A stretch of DNA of 64,000 bases, from contig NZ_AP022570.1 of the NCBI RefSeq assembly GCF_010728325.1, positions 3,658,001-3,722,000 of the forward strand. The letters run 5' to 3'. The notes under the pieces are model-generated. The model had not been told where the DNA came from. It worked only from the letters and a program-made list of their open reading frames with translations, and did not search any database. Below are positions 27,569-37,656 of the stretch, in pieces; position 1 is the first letter of the stretch, and the number at the start of each line of letters is the position of its first letter. Position numbers and translations under genes: made by a program. This stretch comes from Mycolicibacterium poriferae. GTDB taxonomy: Bacteria > Actinomycetota > Actinomycetes > Mycobacteriales > Mycobacteriaceae.

Positions 27569-29110
27569 GCTGACCACCCAGTCCCGCAACGCTTTTCGGT
27601 CCAACTTACCGCTGGGCAGCGTGGGTATCTGCGCGCTGGACACCGGGATCCACCGAGTGGGCACCTTGTAGGGGGACAACACGTCACGGGCACGACGAGC
27701 CAGGGCTTGGAGGTCCAGCTGGTCAGTGCCGCCGACCACGACCGCGCACACTTCCTCGCCTCGCTCGTGATGTTGCACCCCGACCACCACGCACTGCGCC
27801 ACCTCGTCGAATTCCCCGATCACGGCCTCGACTTCGAGCGGCGAGACATTGGCCCCCGAGGTCTTGATGAGCTCGGTGCTACGCCCGACATAGAACAGCC
27901 GCGGATCGCCGGTGCGGCGATAGACCCGGTCTCCGGTGTGGTACCACCCGTCGGCGTCGAAGGTCTCCCACCGCTCTTTCTTGTTGTATCCGGCCATCAC
28001 GCCGATGCCGCGAACCAGCAGTTCCCCGACCACACCGTCGGCGACCGGGGTACCCCCGTCGTCGACGACCGCGATGTCGGTGTAGGCGAAGCCACCTGCT
28101 GTCTCGGACATGGTGCGGTGCACCGGATATCCGTCGGGCACATCGGTCATCGCGATGTCGAGTGGCCCGTGGCGCAGCATGGGCGCCGACGACAGATCAC
28201 GGCCGGCGAAGCTGGGATGCTCCCGCATCCGCTGGGTGAACGCCGGCCAACCCACGATGCCGGTGGCCCGCTCGGCCTCAGCGAGATCGAGGGCGACGCC
28301 CGCATCGAGTCGTGGCATCAGCAGCACCGTCACCGCGTCGTGCATCGCACCCATGACGGCCAACACCCCACCGATCCAGAACAGCGGCATGGCACAGACG
28401 ATCACCGGTTCCTCCTGCGACCCGGTGACGGCCCGGATCGCGGCCGGCCACGTCGAGGTCTGTCGCACCAGGGTTCCGTGGGTGTGCAGCACGCCCTTCG
28501 GGTCCGCGGTCGATCCCGACGTGTGCACCATGATGGCCAGATCGGCGGCGGACACCTCGGCCTCGGCCGCGGCCAGCACGTCAGCGCCGACCCGGTCGTC
28601 GGTGTCGTCGGCGCACCGGGTCGCCCAGGCGACGCCGGCGCCGGAAGTGAGCGCGATGCGCCGCAGAAACGGTGCGACCGGCAGCGACAGCCCGTCCGCC
28701 CGCTGATCGGCGAGGCCGGGGAATGCCGCCTCCACACGCGCGGCGACGTCGATGTCCAGCACCCGGGCCGGCGCCACGAGCAGCCCGACGTCGGCCAGCC
28801 TGACCACCTTGGCCAGCTCGGCGGGCCGGTACATGGTGCTCAGCGGGACCGCGACCGCGCCGATGCGCGATGCCGCCAGCCACCAGATGATCCACTCGAT
28901 GCCGTTGGCGAAGAACAACCCCACCCGGGTCCCCTTACCGACGCCGACAGCCAACATCCACCGGGCCAGTTCTGCAGAACGCTGTTCGGCCTGACCGTAG
29001 GTCAGTCGACCGGTCGGGGTGACCGCATAGATCCGGTCACCATGGTCGGCGACGGCGCGGGCGAGCAGAGCCGGAATGGTCAACGGTGTATCGGGCACGG
29101 CTCCGATCAT
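27548..29110 (-). CDS. Acyl-CoA synthetase (AMP-dependent, FadD-like)
   Basis: A 520-residue ANL-superfamily ligase. The P-loop HTSGSTADPKGV is canonical; a WYHTGD motif, the hinge GRSTELIKTSGANVSP and the terminal PSGKLDRK lysine are all present. It therefore looks like a working CoA ligase that adenylates a carboxylate and forms the CoA thioester. It lacks the FAAL insertion. Substrate is unknown; overlap with the LLM oxidoreductase is 3' to 3' and says nothing about the pathway. Confidence 0.88.
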   Translation of the reverse strand: MIGAVPDTPLTIPALLARAVADHGDRIYAVTPTGRLTYGQAEQRSAELARWMLAVGVGKGTRVGLFFANGIEWIIWWLAASRIGAVAVPLSTMYRPAELAKVVRLADVGLLVAPARVLDIDVAARVEAAFPGLADQRADGLSLPVAPFLRRIALTSGAGVAWATRCADDTDDRVGADVLAAAEAEVSAADLAIMVHTSGSTADPKGVLHTHGTLVRQTSTWPAAIRAVTGSQEEPVIVCAMPLFWIGGVLAVMGAMHDAVTVLLMPRLDAGVALDLAEAERATGIVGWPAFTQRMREHPSFAGRDLSSAPMLRHGPLDIAMTDVPDGYPVHRTMSETAGGFAYTDIAVVDDGGTPVADGVVGELLVRGIGVMAGYNKKERWETFDADGWYHTGDRVYRRTGDPRLFYVGRSTELIKTSGANVSPLEVEAVIGEFDEVAQCVVVGVQHHERGEEVCAVVVGGTDQLDLQALARRARDVLSPYKVPTRWIPVSSAQIPTLPSGKLDRKALRDWVVSSVLSGN

Positions 29111-29266
29111 CTCCGATGAGTCCCTTCATCTGAAGCAGCTCCGGAAGCGGCTGTGCTCGCATCCGAAGGCCGCGCTCGTCTGGAACGGTTGCGCTCGTCC
29201 GGAATCGGGTCCCTCATCTCGAACGGCCTTGCGAACGGGTCAGAACAGGGTGCGATGATCGCGGCC

Positions 29267-29779
29267 ATGGAGATCGGCGAGCGCGAGACACCACCGTTCA
29301 ACGGCGACGAACGCACCACATTGGCAGCGTGGTTGAATTTCCAGCGCCACACGCTGGTGCTCAAGTGCGAGGGCCTGGACGACACGACGTTGCGCACCGC
29401 GTCGGCGCCACCGTCATCGTTGACGTTGCAGGGACTGGTGCAGCACCTGGCCGAGGTGGAACGGAATTGGTTCCAGCGGGTGCTGGGCCGGCGGGACGCG
29501 CCGTCGATCTACGGCCCGGCGCCGGCCCCCGGCGAGCATGACGGCGGCTTCGAGCTGTCCGAGCAGGTGTCGTTCGCGGATGCGTTGGACAGATGGCGGG
29601 CTGAGGTCGACGCGGCGCACACCATCTGTGCGGATCACGAACTCGACGACGTGGTTCCGTTCATGGGCACCGAGGTCTCCGCGCGCTGGATCTACCTCCA
29701 CATGATCGGTGAGTACGCACGACACAACGGTCACGCCGACATCCTGCGTGAGCGTCTCGACGGTGCGACCGGGCTCTGA
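29267..29779 (+). CDS. DinB/DUF664-family protein
   Basis: About 170 residues from ATG 29267 (ATG 29255 also possible). It is a four-helix DinB-type protein: TLQGLVQHLAEVERNWF contains the first metal-ligand His, and YLHMIGEYARHNGHADI contains the later His pair typical of DUF664. The family includes bacillithiol/mycothiol S-transferase-like enzymes and many proteins of unknown role. No partner is evident nearby. Confidence 0.8.
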   Translation: MEIGERETPPFNGDERTTLAAWLNFQRHTLVLKCEGLDDTTLRTASAPPSSLTLQGLVQHLAEVERNWFQRVLGRRDAPSIYGPAPAPGEHDGGFELSEQVSFADALDRWRAEVDAAHTICADHELDDVVPFMGTEVSARWIYLHMIGEYARHNGHADILRERLDGATGL

Positions 29780-29898
29780 CCGACGGGTTCAGCGCCGCGG
29801 GACTGGCGCAGGCTCGAGGAAGTCGAGCAGGCCACCGCGCCGGGGGCGGGCTGACATCCACCCACGCTGATTTCACTACGGGGCACAGACACCCTCGG

Positions 29899-29904
29899 TA
29901 GGGT
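29899..29904 (+). promoter_or_regulatory. -10 element of the small membrane protein gene
   Basis: TAGGGT lies 7 nt before the ATG at 29912, indicating a leaderless transcript. Confidence 0.5.
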
Positions 29905-29911
29905 TCGCAGC

Positions 29912-30307
29912 ATGGCGGTGGACGGTGCGGCGTTGGCCGCGGGCGCAATTCGCTTGGCGTCGGGGGTGTCGTTCCTCGTCGATCCGCTGCGTGCGAACCG
30001 GTGGTGGGGCGACCCAGACGAACCGCCGCCCACGGCGCGGCTGCTGCTGCGATCGATGGGCTACCGCGACGCGTTGATCGGCGCCATGTTGCTCTCGAGC
30101 GCGCTGCGCGGACGTGACACGCGCGGCTGGTTTCTGGCTTCGGGCGGTGCGGATGCGTCGGACCTGCTGGGCGGGTGGAGTGTGCACGACCAGATGAGGC
30201 CCTCGCAGAAACTCATCGGGCTCGGTGGCGCGGTCCTCGGGATCGGGGTGGGACTGTGGGGCGCGACCCGGCCGCGTGCCGCGCGATCCTCACCGGCGGG
30301 CGAGTAA
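29912..30307 (+). CDS. Small membrane-associated hypothetical protein
   Basis: A 131-residue protein with two or three hydrophobic segments (about 5-22, 50-68, 98-118). The middle holds YRDALIGAMLL and a GRDTRGWFLASGGADASDLLGG stretch (about 70-90), a pattern seen in actinobacterial DUF4267-like proteins, but I am not certain of the family. The last 18 bp overlap the convergent methyltransferase gene. Confidence 0.65.
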   Translation: MAVDGAALAAGAIRLASGVSFLVDPLRANRWWGDPDEPPPTARLLLRSMGYRDALIGAMLLSSALRGRDTRGWFLASGGADASDLLGGWSVHDQMRPSQKLIGLGGAVLGIGVGLWGATRPRAARSSPAGE

Positions 30308-30835
30308 CCAGGCCTGTCCCTGTGTTTCGGCGCTCGCGATCACCTCGAGCGCACCGAACGCGTCGGTGAGTTCGCCGGCGTGAGCGCGAAACGGTCCCGG
30401 TGCGGCGCCGACCTCGCTCAACGCACTGACCGCGAGAAGGCCGCCGGGCGCAAGCCGCGAGACCAGAGCCACGTCCAGCCGTCGGTCGCGGAACATGCTG
30501 CACAACAGCACATCGACGAGCCCTCCGGGGGGCAGTCCGGCGTCGAGGTCCATGGCGTCGAAGCGACAGCGCGCGGCGACGCCGCAGCGACCGGCGAGGT
30601 CGCGTGCGGCTCGCACCGCGACGGGCGACACGTCGACGCCGTGGACCGTCATGCCGCGCAGCGCGAGCCAGACCGCGCCGGTGCCGCGGCCACATGCCAC
30701 GTCGAGTGCGTTCCCGGCCCGCGGAAACACGTCGGCATACGGGCGGAAGGCCGCGGGCAGGTCGACGTCGGCCTTGTCGGGTGGCTCCCGGTCTGCATGG
30801 CGCTGGTCCCAGCGGACCCGGTCTTGCTCGGACAT
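30290..30835 (-). CDS. SAM-dependent class I methyltransferase
   Basis: A 181-residue protein from ATG 30835. SAM motif I is ALDVACGRGTGAVWLA, with an acidic motif II in VHGVDVSPVAV and a DAMDLD segment. It begins MSEQDRVRWDQRHADRE, typical of small tellurite-resistance/Trm12-like methyltransferases. It follows the DUF3253 gene by 10 bp on the same strand, forming a two-gene operon. Substrate unknown. Confidence 0.82.
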   Translation of the reverse strand: MSEQDRVRWDQRHADREPPDKADVDLPAAFRPYADVFPRAGNALDVACGRGTGAVWLALRGMTVHGVDVSPVAVRAARDLAGRCGVAARCRFDAMDLDAGLPPGGLVDVLLCSMFRDRRLDVALVSRLAPGGLLAVSALSEVGAAPGPFRAHAGELTDAFGALEVIASAETQGQAWLLARR

Positions 30836-30845
30836 GTCTGCGCGT

Positions 30846-31202
30846 TCAGCCGACGATCCGGATCCGGATCGGCCCGTGCCAGTCGTCGTTCGGGTCGACG
30901 ACGCTGCCGCGCTGTGTGATCTCGACGACGCCGGCGGCCGCGAGCCGCCGGGCGGTCGCACGGGTGTCGTCCATGAGCTCGCGCCACCGGTCCCCGCCGA
31001 CACTGCGGGCCACGTCCGACGGGCAGGTGCTGCTGGTCCGCCCGCGATGGGTTGCCAGCGCCCTCATCGCAGCCTCGAGCCGCTCACGCATCGGGCCGTC
31101 GGACAGGGCGACCAGCGCATCCTCGGCCACGGTTCCAGGGGAGTCCGCGGCCCGGCGCAGCTCGGCACGCAATGTCTGGCTCACCGTTTCAGTAGACGCC
31201 AT
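30846..31202 (-). CDS. DUF3253 family protein
   Basis: A 118-residue protein from ATG 31202. The C-terminal half matches the DUF3253 pattern: SSTCPSDVARSVGGDRWRELM, ARRLAAAGVVEITQRG and a final GPIRIR. This looks like a small winged-helix domain, so a DNA-binding or adaptor role is possible. It is the first gene of an operon with the methyltransferase. Confidence 0.78.
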   Translation of the reverse strand: MASTETVSQTLRAELRRAADSPGTVAEDALVALSDGPMRERLEAAMRALATHRGRTSSTCPSDVARSVGGDRWRELMDDTRATARRLAAAGVVEITQRGSVVDPNDDWHGPIRIRIVG

Positions 31203-31325
31203 CGCACTGTTACGCGCATCACCGTTGGCCGGCGACGGGTTTACCCGATCGTGATTTGGGCTAGAACTCCGCACGTACGCACCCGACAGCGGGTCAGACC
31301 GAACCCAGGAATGGAGTTCACGACG

Positions 31326-31613
31326 ATGAAGTTCACCAAGGTTCTCGCAAGCGCAGCTGTTCTGGGCGGCCTCACCGCAGGCGCCGTCGGCGGTATCGCC
31401 ACCGCGACCGCCGAGCCCGCCCCGTGGCCGAACATGCCCGCCCAGCCTGCTCCTCCGATGCCGCCGCCGGGCCCCAACACCGGTGAGCCGCCGGCGTGGG
31501 CGCCGCCGATGCCGGTTCCGCCCGCTTGGGCCGCGGGTAACCCGCAGGTCTGGGACGAGGGCTGGCAGCACTGGGGCGTGTGGATGAACGGCGTGTTCAT
31601 CCCGACCTACTGA
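31326..31613 (+). CDS. Small Pro-rich secreted protein
   Basis: A 95-residue protein from ATG 31326 with a signal peptide (about 1-30, cleavage near ATA-EP). A Pro/Met/Ala-rich linker (PPMPPPGPN, PPMPVPP) follows, then a Trp-rich C-terminal segment: WDEGWQHWGVWMNGVFIP. Similar small exported proteins are common in mycobacteria, without known function. An alternative ATG at 31311 lies too close to its AGGA. Confidence 0.7.
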   Translation: MKFTKVLASAAVLGGLTAGAVGGIATATAEPAPWPNMPAQPAPPMPPPGPNTGEPPAWAPPMPVPPAWAAGNPQVWDEGWQHWGVWMNGVFIPTY

Positions 31614-31623
31614 TTCTGCGGTT

Positions 31624-31670
31624 GACACGAGACCGGGGCGCGATCACCGATCGCGCCCCGGTTTCGTGTC
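31624..31670. terminator. Strong bidirectional terminator hairpin
   Basis: GACACGA plus ACCGGGGCGCGATC (31624-31645) pair with GATCGCGCCCCGGT plus TCGTGTC (31649-31670). That gives 21 paired bases, one internal mismatch and a 3-nt loop. It lies between the stops of the small secreted protein gene and the convergent antigen 85-type gene, and there is no other gene in the gap. Confidence 0.9.
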
Positions 31671-31672
31671 GG

Positions 31673-32641
<969 letters not shown>

Positions 32642-32817
32642 TCATCCTCGTCAGGCGTGCCGTTGGCACGCCACTGGGAAAGGGAGCAGGTCCGGCCGCC
32701 GATCAAGGCCGCCGGGCGGGATGCCGACTGCTTCGCATCCATCGCATCGGTTACTTCGTCATGTGACGATTCGTCGTTACCGGTGTGCCGAAACTGCGGC
32801 CCGATAGCCTCCTGACC

Positions 32818-34146
32818 GTGAGCGACGAGCGCACCAAGGTCCTGATCATCGGCGGCGGATTCGGCGGATTGTTCTGCGCGCGACGGCTCGGCCGCGCCGA
32901 TGTCGACGTGACCCTGCTCGACAAGTCGGCAGGCCACCTGTTCCAGCCGCTGCTGTACCAGTGCGCCACCGGCATGCTGAGCATCGGCCACATCAGCCGT
33001 CCGCTGCGGGAGGAGATGGCTCGCCACCGCAACGTCACGGTTCTTCTCGGCGAGGCCGTCGACCTGGATCCCGGCGCCCGCCGGGTGACCGTTCGCCGCC
33101 CCGACGGTTCGACGTTCCCGATCGGCTACGACGTGTTGGTCGTCGCGGCGGGTATGCAGCAGTCCTACTTCGGCAACGAACACTTCGCGCAATGGGCGCC
33201 CGGCATGAAGACCCTCGACGACGCGCTGTGCATCCGCCAGCGGCTGTTCGCCGCGTTCGAGATCGCAGAGACGCTGCCGCCGGGTCCCGACCGGGACGCC
33301 TGGCTGACCTTCGCCGTGTCGGGCGGCGGCCCGACAGGTGTCGAGCTGGCCGGACAGATCCGCGAGGTCGCAACCCGCACGTTGGCGCACGAGTTCCACA
33401 GCATCGACCCCGAAGACGCCCGCGTGCTGCTGTTCGACGGTGGGGACCGGGTGCTCAAGAGCTTCGCTCCGTCATTGTCGGCCAAGGCCACCGAGACGCT
33501 CACCTCGTTGGGCGTCCAGCTCCATCTCGGAGTGCATGTCACCGACGTCGACGGCGACGGGGTGACCGTCACCCCGAAGGGCGGCGGAACAGTGCAGCGG
33601 TACCGGGCTCGCACCGTGCTGTGGACCGCCGGGGTCGAGGCGGTGCCGTTCGCACACCACGTCGCCGCGGCCCTCGGGGCGAGCGCCGACCGTTGTGGAC
33701 GGATCGCGGTCGAACCCGACCTGTCGGTACCCGGACACCCGGAGGTGTTCGTCATCGGGGACCTCGTCGGTCGCGACGGCCTTCCCGGCGTGGCCGAGAA
33801 CGCCATGCAGGGTGGCCTGCACGCCGCCGCCTGCATCCGCGCTGACCTGATCGGTCGTCCCCGACGGCCTTACCGGTACCGCGACCTGGGGTCAGCGGCG
33901 TACATCAGCCGGGGCAACGCGCTGCTCCAGGTAGGGCCGATCAGGTTGGCGGGCTTGGCCGGCTGGCTGGCGTGGGGACTCATCCACATCGCGGTGCTGA
34001 CCGGGGTGAGCAACCGCGTCAGTACCGTCGCCACCTGGCTGGCGACGATCGCGCGCGCCAGCCGCTACCACCGGGCCTTCATGCTCGAAGGCGACAGAGC
34101 GCAGAGCGGCCGCTTCACCTGGTCTCGCCCGGACGAGACCTCCTGA
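32818..34146 (+). CDS. NDH-2-like FAD/NAD(P)H pyridine nucleotide oxidoreductase
   Basis: About 442 residues from GTG 32818; TAGCCT (32805-32810) lies 7 nt upstream. Two Rossmann motifs, IIGGGFGGL (N-terminal, FAD) and VSGGGPTGVELAG (NAD), plus the late FAD motif VFVIGDLVG and AMQGG match type II NADH:quinone dehydrogenases. A hydrophobic, amphipathic C-terminal region (about 375-425) would anchor it to the membrane. It is shorter than some mycobacterial Ndh proteins. It likely oxidises NADH and reduces menaquinone; substrate specificity is not proven. Confidence 0.85.
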   Translation: MSDERTKVLIIGGGFGGLFCARRLGRADVDVTLLDKSAGHLFQPLLYQCATGMLSIGHISRPLREEMARHRNVTVLLGEAVDLDPGARRVTVRRPDGSTFPIGYDVLVVAAGMQQSYFGNEHFAQWAPGMKTLDDALCIRQRLFAAFEIAETLPPGPDRDAWLTFAVSGGGPTGVELAGQIREVATRTLAHEFHSIDPEDARVLLFDGGDRVLKSFAPSLSAKATETLTSLGVQLHLGVHVTDVDGDGVTVTPKGGGTVQRYRARTVLWTAGVEAVPFAHHVAAALGASADRCGRIAVEPDLSVPGHPEVFVIGDLVGRDGLPGVAENAMQGGLHAAACIRADLIGRPRRPYRYRDLGSAAYISRGNALLQVGPIRLAGLAGWLAWGLIHIAVLTGVSNRVSTVATWLATIARASRYHRAFMLEGDRAQSGRFTWSRPDETS

Positions 34147-34227
34147 GCGCGGCACGCGCACCCCGATGAACGACGAGCGCACCGCGGGTCTACCGGGCGA
34201 TAGATCGACAACCGAAAGGAGCCTTCG

Positions 34228-34530
34228 ATGCTCATCGTCGCAGGACACCTCACCGTCGCAGCGACCCAGCGGGAGGCCTACCTGGCCGGCTGCGAGCGTG
34301 TCGTCGAACAGGCCCGCCGGATGCCCGGCTGCCTGGACTTCGCGATCAGCGCCGACCGGGTCGACCCGCAGCGGATCAACGTCTTCGAACGGTGGCGCAG
34401 CCGGACCGAACTCGAGGCCTTCCGCGGCGACGGGCCCGACGACGCTGCGAGCGGGGCGCTACTGGGGGCTGCTGTTGCCGAATACGACGTCGCTGCGGAG
34501 CGGTCGCTGACCGGAGCTGATCTTGAATGA
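34228..34530 (+). CDS. Antibiotic biosynthesis monooxygenase (ABM) domain protein
   Basis: A 100-residue ferredoxin-like ABM/DUF family protein (VAGHLTVAATQREAYL, GCLDFAIS, NVFERWRS). AAAGGAG lies 6 nt before the ATG. The fold binds haem or small aromatics in many members, so function is open. It may be co-transcribed with the nitroreductase gene 61 bp downstream. Confidence 0.75.
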   Translation: MLIVAGHLTVAATQREAYLAGCERVVEQARRMPGCLDFAISADRVDPQRINVFERWRSRTELEAFRGDGPDDAASGALLGAAVAEYDVAAERSLTGADLE

Positions 34531-34591
34531 CGCCAGTACCGATTAATGTGGATGTCCGCACGGAAGTTCAGTCGTCGACGAGGGGACACAT

Positions 34592-35437
34592 TTGGCGGGC
34601 GCTCATCCTGATCGCGCGGTGCTCGAAGCCGTCCTGGATCTGGCGGCCCGCGCACCCTCCCCACAGAACAGTCAACCGTGGCGGTGGCAGGTCGACGATG
34701 CAGGCCTGCATCTACACGCGGACTGGAGTCGCGCCGTCGCCGATTCCGGCGCCGGCCGGCGCGACGTCCTGATCAGCTGCGGCGCCGTACTGGACCACTG
34801 CGCCGTCGCGCTGGCCGCGGAAGGTTGGCGCCCTCATGTGCGCCGCTTTCCCATGCCGGACGACCCCGGACACATCGCCCTGTTCGACGTGATCGAACAC
34901 CCCGCGCAGCCCGGTCATCGCGAGTTGGCCGCCGCGATCGGCAGCCGGCGTTCCGACCGACGCGAGTTTCCCGAAGCCCGGCTACCCGCGGGCACGCTGG
35001 AGTTGCTGAGCGTCCACGCGGCGCGTCGTGGCGTCGACTTCGCCGTCGTTCCGCGCACCCGGTGGGTGCGGGATGAGCACGGGCACGTCGCGCTTCGGTT
35101 CCCCGGTGGGGCCGTCGGCGGCCGGAACGCCAGTGCTGACGGTGCGCTGCTGCTCACGTTGGGCACCGCAGGTGACGACGAGATCGACCGGGTGCGTGCG
35201 GGTGAGACCCTGAGCCACCTGCTGCTGGCAGCCACCGCGCTGGGGTTGGCGAGCTGCGCCCTGACCGACCCGCTGCACGACGGACGGAATCGACTGGCCC
35301 TCGGCTGTGAAGTGTTCGACGGCGAGTCCTACCCTCAGGCCCTCATCCGTGTCGGCACGCCCCCCGACACCCCCCAGCCCCCGGGCGGGTCTGATCGTCG
35401 GACGCTGCAGCAAACCACCACGTGGGCCTCCAACTGA
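34592..35437 (+). CDS. Acg-like nitroreductase family protein
   Basis: A 281-residue protein starting at TTG 34592 with GAGGGG 6 nt upstream. APSPQNSQPWRW and SRAVADSGAGRRDVLISCGA match the Acg/Rv3127 group of FMN-binding nitroreductase-like proteins in mycobacteria, some of which are dormancy-induced. It is shorter (281 against about 330 residues), lacking part of the central region. In Acg the FMN site is covered by a lid and the protein may sequester FMN; whether this copy is active is unclear. Confidence 0.8.
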   Translation: MAGAHPDRAVLEAVLDLAARAPSPQNSQPWRWQVDDAGLHLHADWSRAVADSGAGRRDVLISCGAVLDHCAVALAAEGWRPHVRRFPMPDDPGHIALFDVIEHPAQPGHRELAAAIGSRRSDRREFPEARLPAGTLELLSVHAARRGVDFAVVPRTRWVRDEHGHVALRFPGGAVGGRNASADGALLLTLGTAGDDEIDRVRAGETLSHLLLAATALGLASCALTDPLHDGRNRLALGCEVFDGESYPQALIRVGTPPDTPQPPGGSDRRTLQQTTTWASN

Positions 35438-35559
35438 CCGTTAAGGTGCCCGTACGGGGGCGGTATCGAACCCTGCACGAGTGACGAACGCATCGGCTTT
35501 CGAGCCCGAAACACGCCCCGTGCCGCTCCGCCCGGACGCCCACGATCGAAGGGGACGCC

Positions 35560-36795
35560 GTGAGCCAGCCGTCCGCGATGCCTGACGCCGAACGCACCTG
35601 GATGATCGACACCTTGCTGGCGCTGTTGCAGACACCGAGCCCCACGGGACGCACCGATGCGGTGATGCAGCTCATCGGCGAGGTGTTCGACGATCTGGGC
35701 GTTCCGTTCTCACTGACGAGGCGGGGTGCCCTGATCGCGGAACTGCCGGGGGAGTCGCCCTCGGTCGACCGCGCGATCGTGGTTCACGCCGACACGGTCG
35801 GCGCCATGGTCAGTCGACTCAAAGACAACGGGCGGCTGCAGCTGATCTCGGTGGGCACGTTCTCCGCGCGGTTCGCTGCGGGTGCGCGGGTGCGAATCCT
35901 GTGCGACGAGTCGACCGAGTTCATCACCGGAACGATTCTGCCGCTGAAGGCCAGCGGGCATGCTTTCGGCGACGCGGTCGACACCCAGCCGACCGATTGG
36001 GACCACATCGAGGTGCGCGTCGATCGCCGGGTCTCTTCACCCGACGATCTGCGTCAGCTGGGAATCCAGGTCGGCGACTTCGTCGCTCTGATGGCCGGCC
36101 CCGAGCTCACCCACGACGGCTTCGTCGTTTCCCGCCATCTCGACGACCAGGCCGGCGTCGCGGTGGCCCTCACCCTGGCCAAGCACGTCGCCGACCACGG
36201 TCCGAGATTGCCGCACCGGACTGCGGTGATGGTCACCATCGCCGAAGAAGTCGGATACGGAGCCAGCACCGGCCTGCCGGCCGGCATCGCCGAGATGATC
36301 ACCGTGGACAACGCCGTCTGTGCCCCCGGCCTGCAGTCACGTGAAGACGCCGTCACCGTCTTGATGGCCGACCTGCACGGCCCCTACGACTACCACCTGT
36401 CCCGACAGCTGTGCCGACTGGCCGATGAGCACGGTATCCGCAGTGTCCGAGACGTTTTCCGGTTCTACCGATCTGACGCCGCCGCGGCCATCGAGGCGGG
36501 GGCCGGCACGCGCGCCGCACTGGTCGGTCCCGGCGTTGACGGCAGCCACGGCTGGGAGCGCACACACCTGGATTCGCTGGCGGCGACCTACGCGTTGTTG
36601 CGGGAGTGGCTTCTCACCCCGCTGACGTTCGGCGACTGGGACGCCCACCCGTCCGGCGAGCTGCGCGACTTCCCCTCCTCCCACCAGCCCGCCCCGAGCG
36701 AGCAGTGGGTGGCGCTGTCACGAGGCAGTGACACCGAACCCGGCCCGGCGTCGCCCGGCCGCTCCTGGCCGCCGGGGCCCGACGGAACGCACTGA
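35560..36795 (+). CDS. M42-family (glutamyl aminopeptidase-like) metallopeptidase
   Basis: A 411-residue protein from GTG 35560 with GAAGGGG just upstream. Binuclear metal ligands are identifiable: H76 (VVHADTVG), D195 (RHLDDQAG), catalytic E229/E230 (IAEEVGYG), D250 (TVDNAV) and a late His in SHGWERTH. It resembles the M42 hydrolase associated elsewhere with the osmoprotectant N-acetylglutaminylglutamine amide system, but no synthetase or transporter for that compound is here, so I call it only M42-like. The last 30 residues are disordered. Confidence 0.82.
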   Translation: MSQPSAMPDAERTWMIDTLLALLQTPSPTGRTDAVMQLIGEVFDDLGVPFSLTRRGALIAELPGESPSVDRAIVVHADTVGAMVSRLKDNGRLQLISVGTFSARFAAGARVRILCDESTEFITGTILPLKASGHAFGDAVDTQPTDWDHIEVRVDRRVSSPDDLRQLGIQVGDFVALMAGPELTHDGFVVSRHLDDQAGVAVALTLAKHVADHGPRLPHRTAVMVTIAEEVGYGASTGLPAGIAEMITVDNAVCAPGLQSREDAVTVLMADLHGPYDYHLSRQLCRLADEHGIRSVRDVFRFYRSDAAAAIEAGAGTRAALVGPGVDGSHGWERTHLDSLAATYALLREWLLTPLTFGDWDAHPSGELRDFPSSHQPAPSEQWVALSRGSDTEPGPASPGRSWPPGPDGTH

Positions 36796-36825
36796 GCGCT
36801 CAGGAGAAACGTCGGCGCCCGCCGG

Positions 36826-37530
36826 TCAGGAGAATTCGTCGGCGACCGCCGACGCCGCTTCGTCGATGATCGCGCGCATCGCGAGTTCGGCTGCCGCCTC
36901 GTCGCCGGTCCTGATCGCACGGGCGACTTCGTCGTGCAACGCGATCGCCGCAGGGTTCGGTGAGGAGGGCATCATCCCGTGGTGCGTGCGGCCGCTGAGC
37001 ACCTCGTCCACCACACCGGTCAGCGCCCGGAACATCTCGTTGCCGCTCGCCGCCAACAGCGTCTGATGGAACAGCCGGTCGGCGAGCAGGTACGCCTCGA
37101 GGTCGCCGGAGCGTCCGTGCATGACCATGTCGGACGCCGCGGCCGCCATCGTGCGGCACTGATCCGGAGTGGCCCGCCGCGCTGCCAGCGCCGCCGCCGC
37201 GGGCTCGAATCCGCGCCGCAACTCGGACAGGGACACCAGCTGGGCTGCCCGGTCTCCGGAGTCGACACGCCACCGAATGAGCCGGGGATCGAACACATTC
37301 CAATTCTCGACCGACAGGATGGTGATTCCGACGCGGCGGCGGGATTCGACCATGCGCATCGACTCGAGCACCCGCACCGCTTCGCGCGCGACGCTTCGGG
37401 AGACCCGGTACCGAGCGCTCACAGCTTCGAGGGTGAAGACCTGACCCGGTGGGTACTCACCCGACACGATCGCCGATCCCAACGCAGCCAGCAAACTGCC
37501 GTGAAGGGCGCCGGCGGGCTGGTCGACCAT
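36826..37530 (-). CDS. FadR-type GntR transcriptional regulator
   Basis: A 234-residue GntR-family repressor: an N-terminal winged helix (EAVSARYRVSRSVAREAVRVLESMRMV, about 35-60) and an all-helical FCD ligand domain with metal ligands in the D-x3-H and H-type positions (DRLFHQTLL, ALHDEVARAI). It is divergent from gntK-gntP, so it is the likely gluconate-responsive repressor. The 117-bp divergent gap is AT-rich, but no clear operator was identified. Confidence 0.88.
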   Translation of the reverse strand: MVDQPAGALHGSLLAALGSAIVSGEYPPGQVFTLEAVSARYRVSRSVAREAVRVLESMRMVESRRRVGITILSVENWNVFDPRLIRWRVDSGDRAAQLVSLSELRRGFEPAAAALAARRATPDQCRTMAAAASDMVMHGRSGDLEAYLLADRLFHQTLLAASGNEMFRALTGVVDEVLSGRTHHGMMPSSPNPAAIALHDEVARAIRTGDEAAAELAMRAIIDEAASAVADEFS

Positions 37531-37656
37531 ACACAGATCCTGTCATACGTTGCCCACCGACAGTTAAAACCCGCTTAATTCGGTCAAGAGGGTTGATTTG
37601 ATATGACTATTGCGGCAAGCTGCGTGATGCTGGCCACAATCGGGTAGGTGGAGGAC

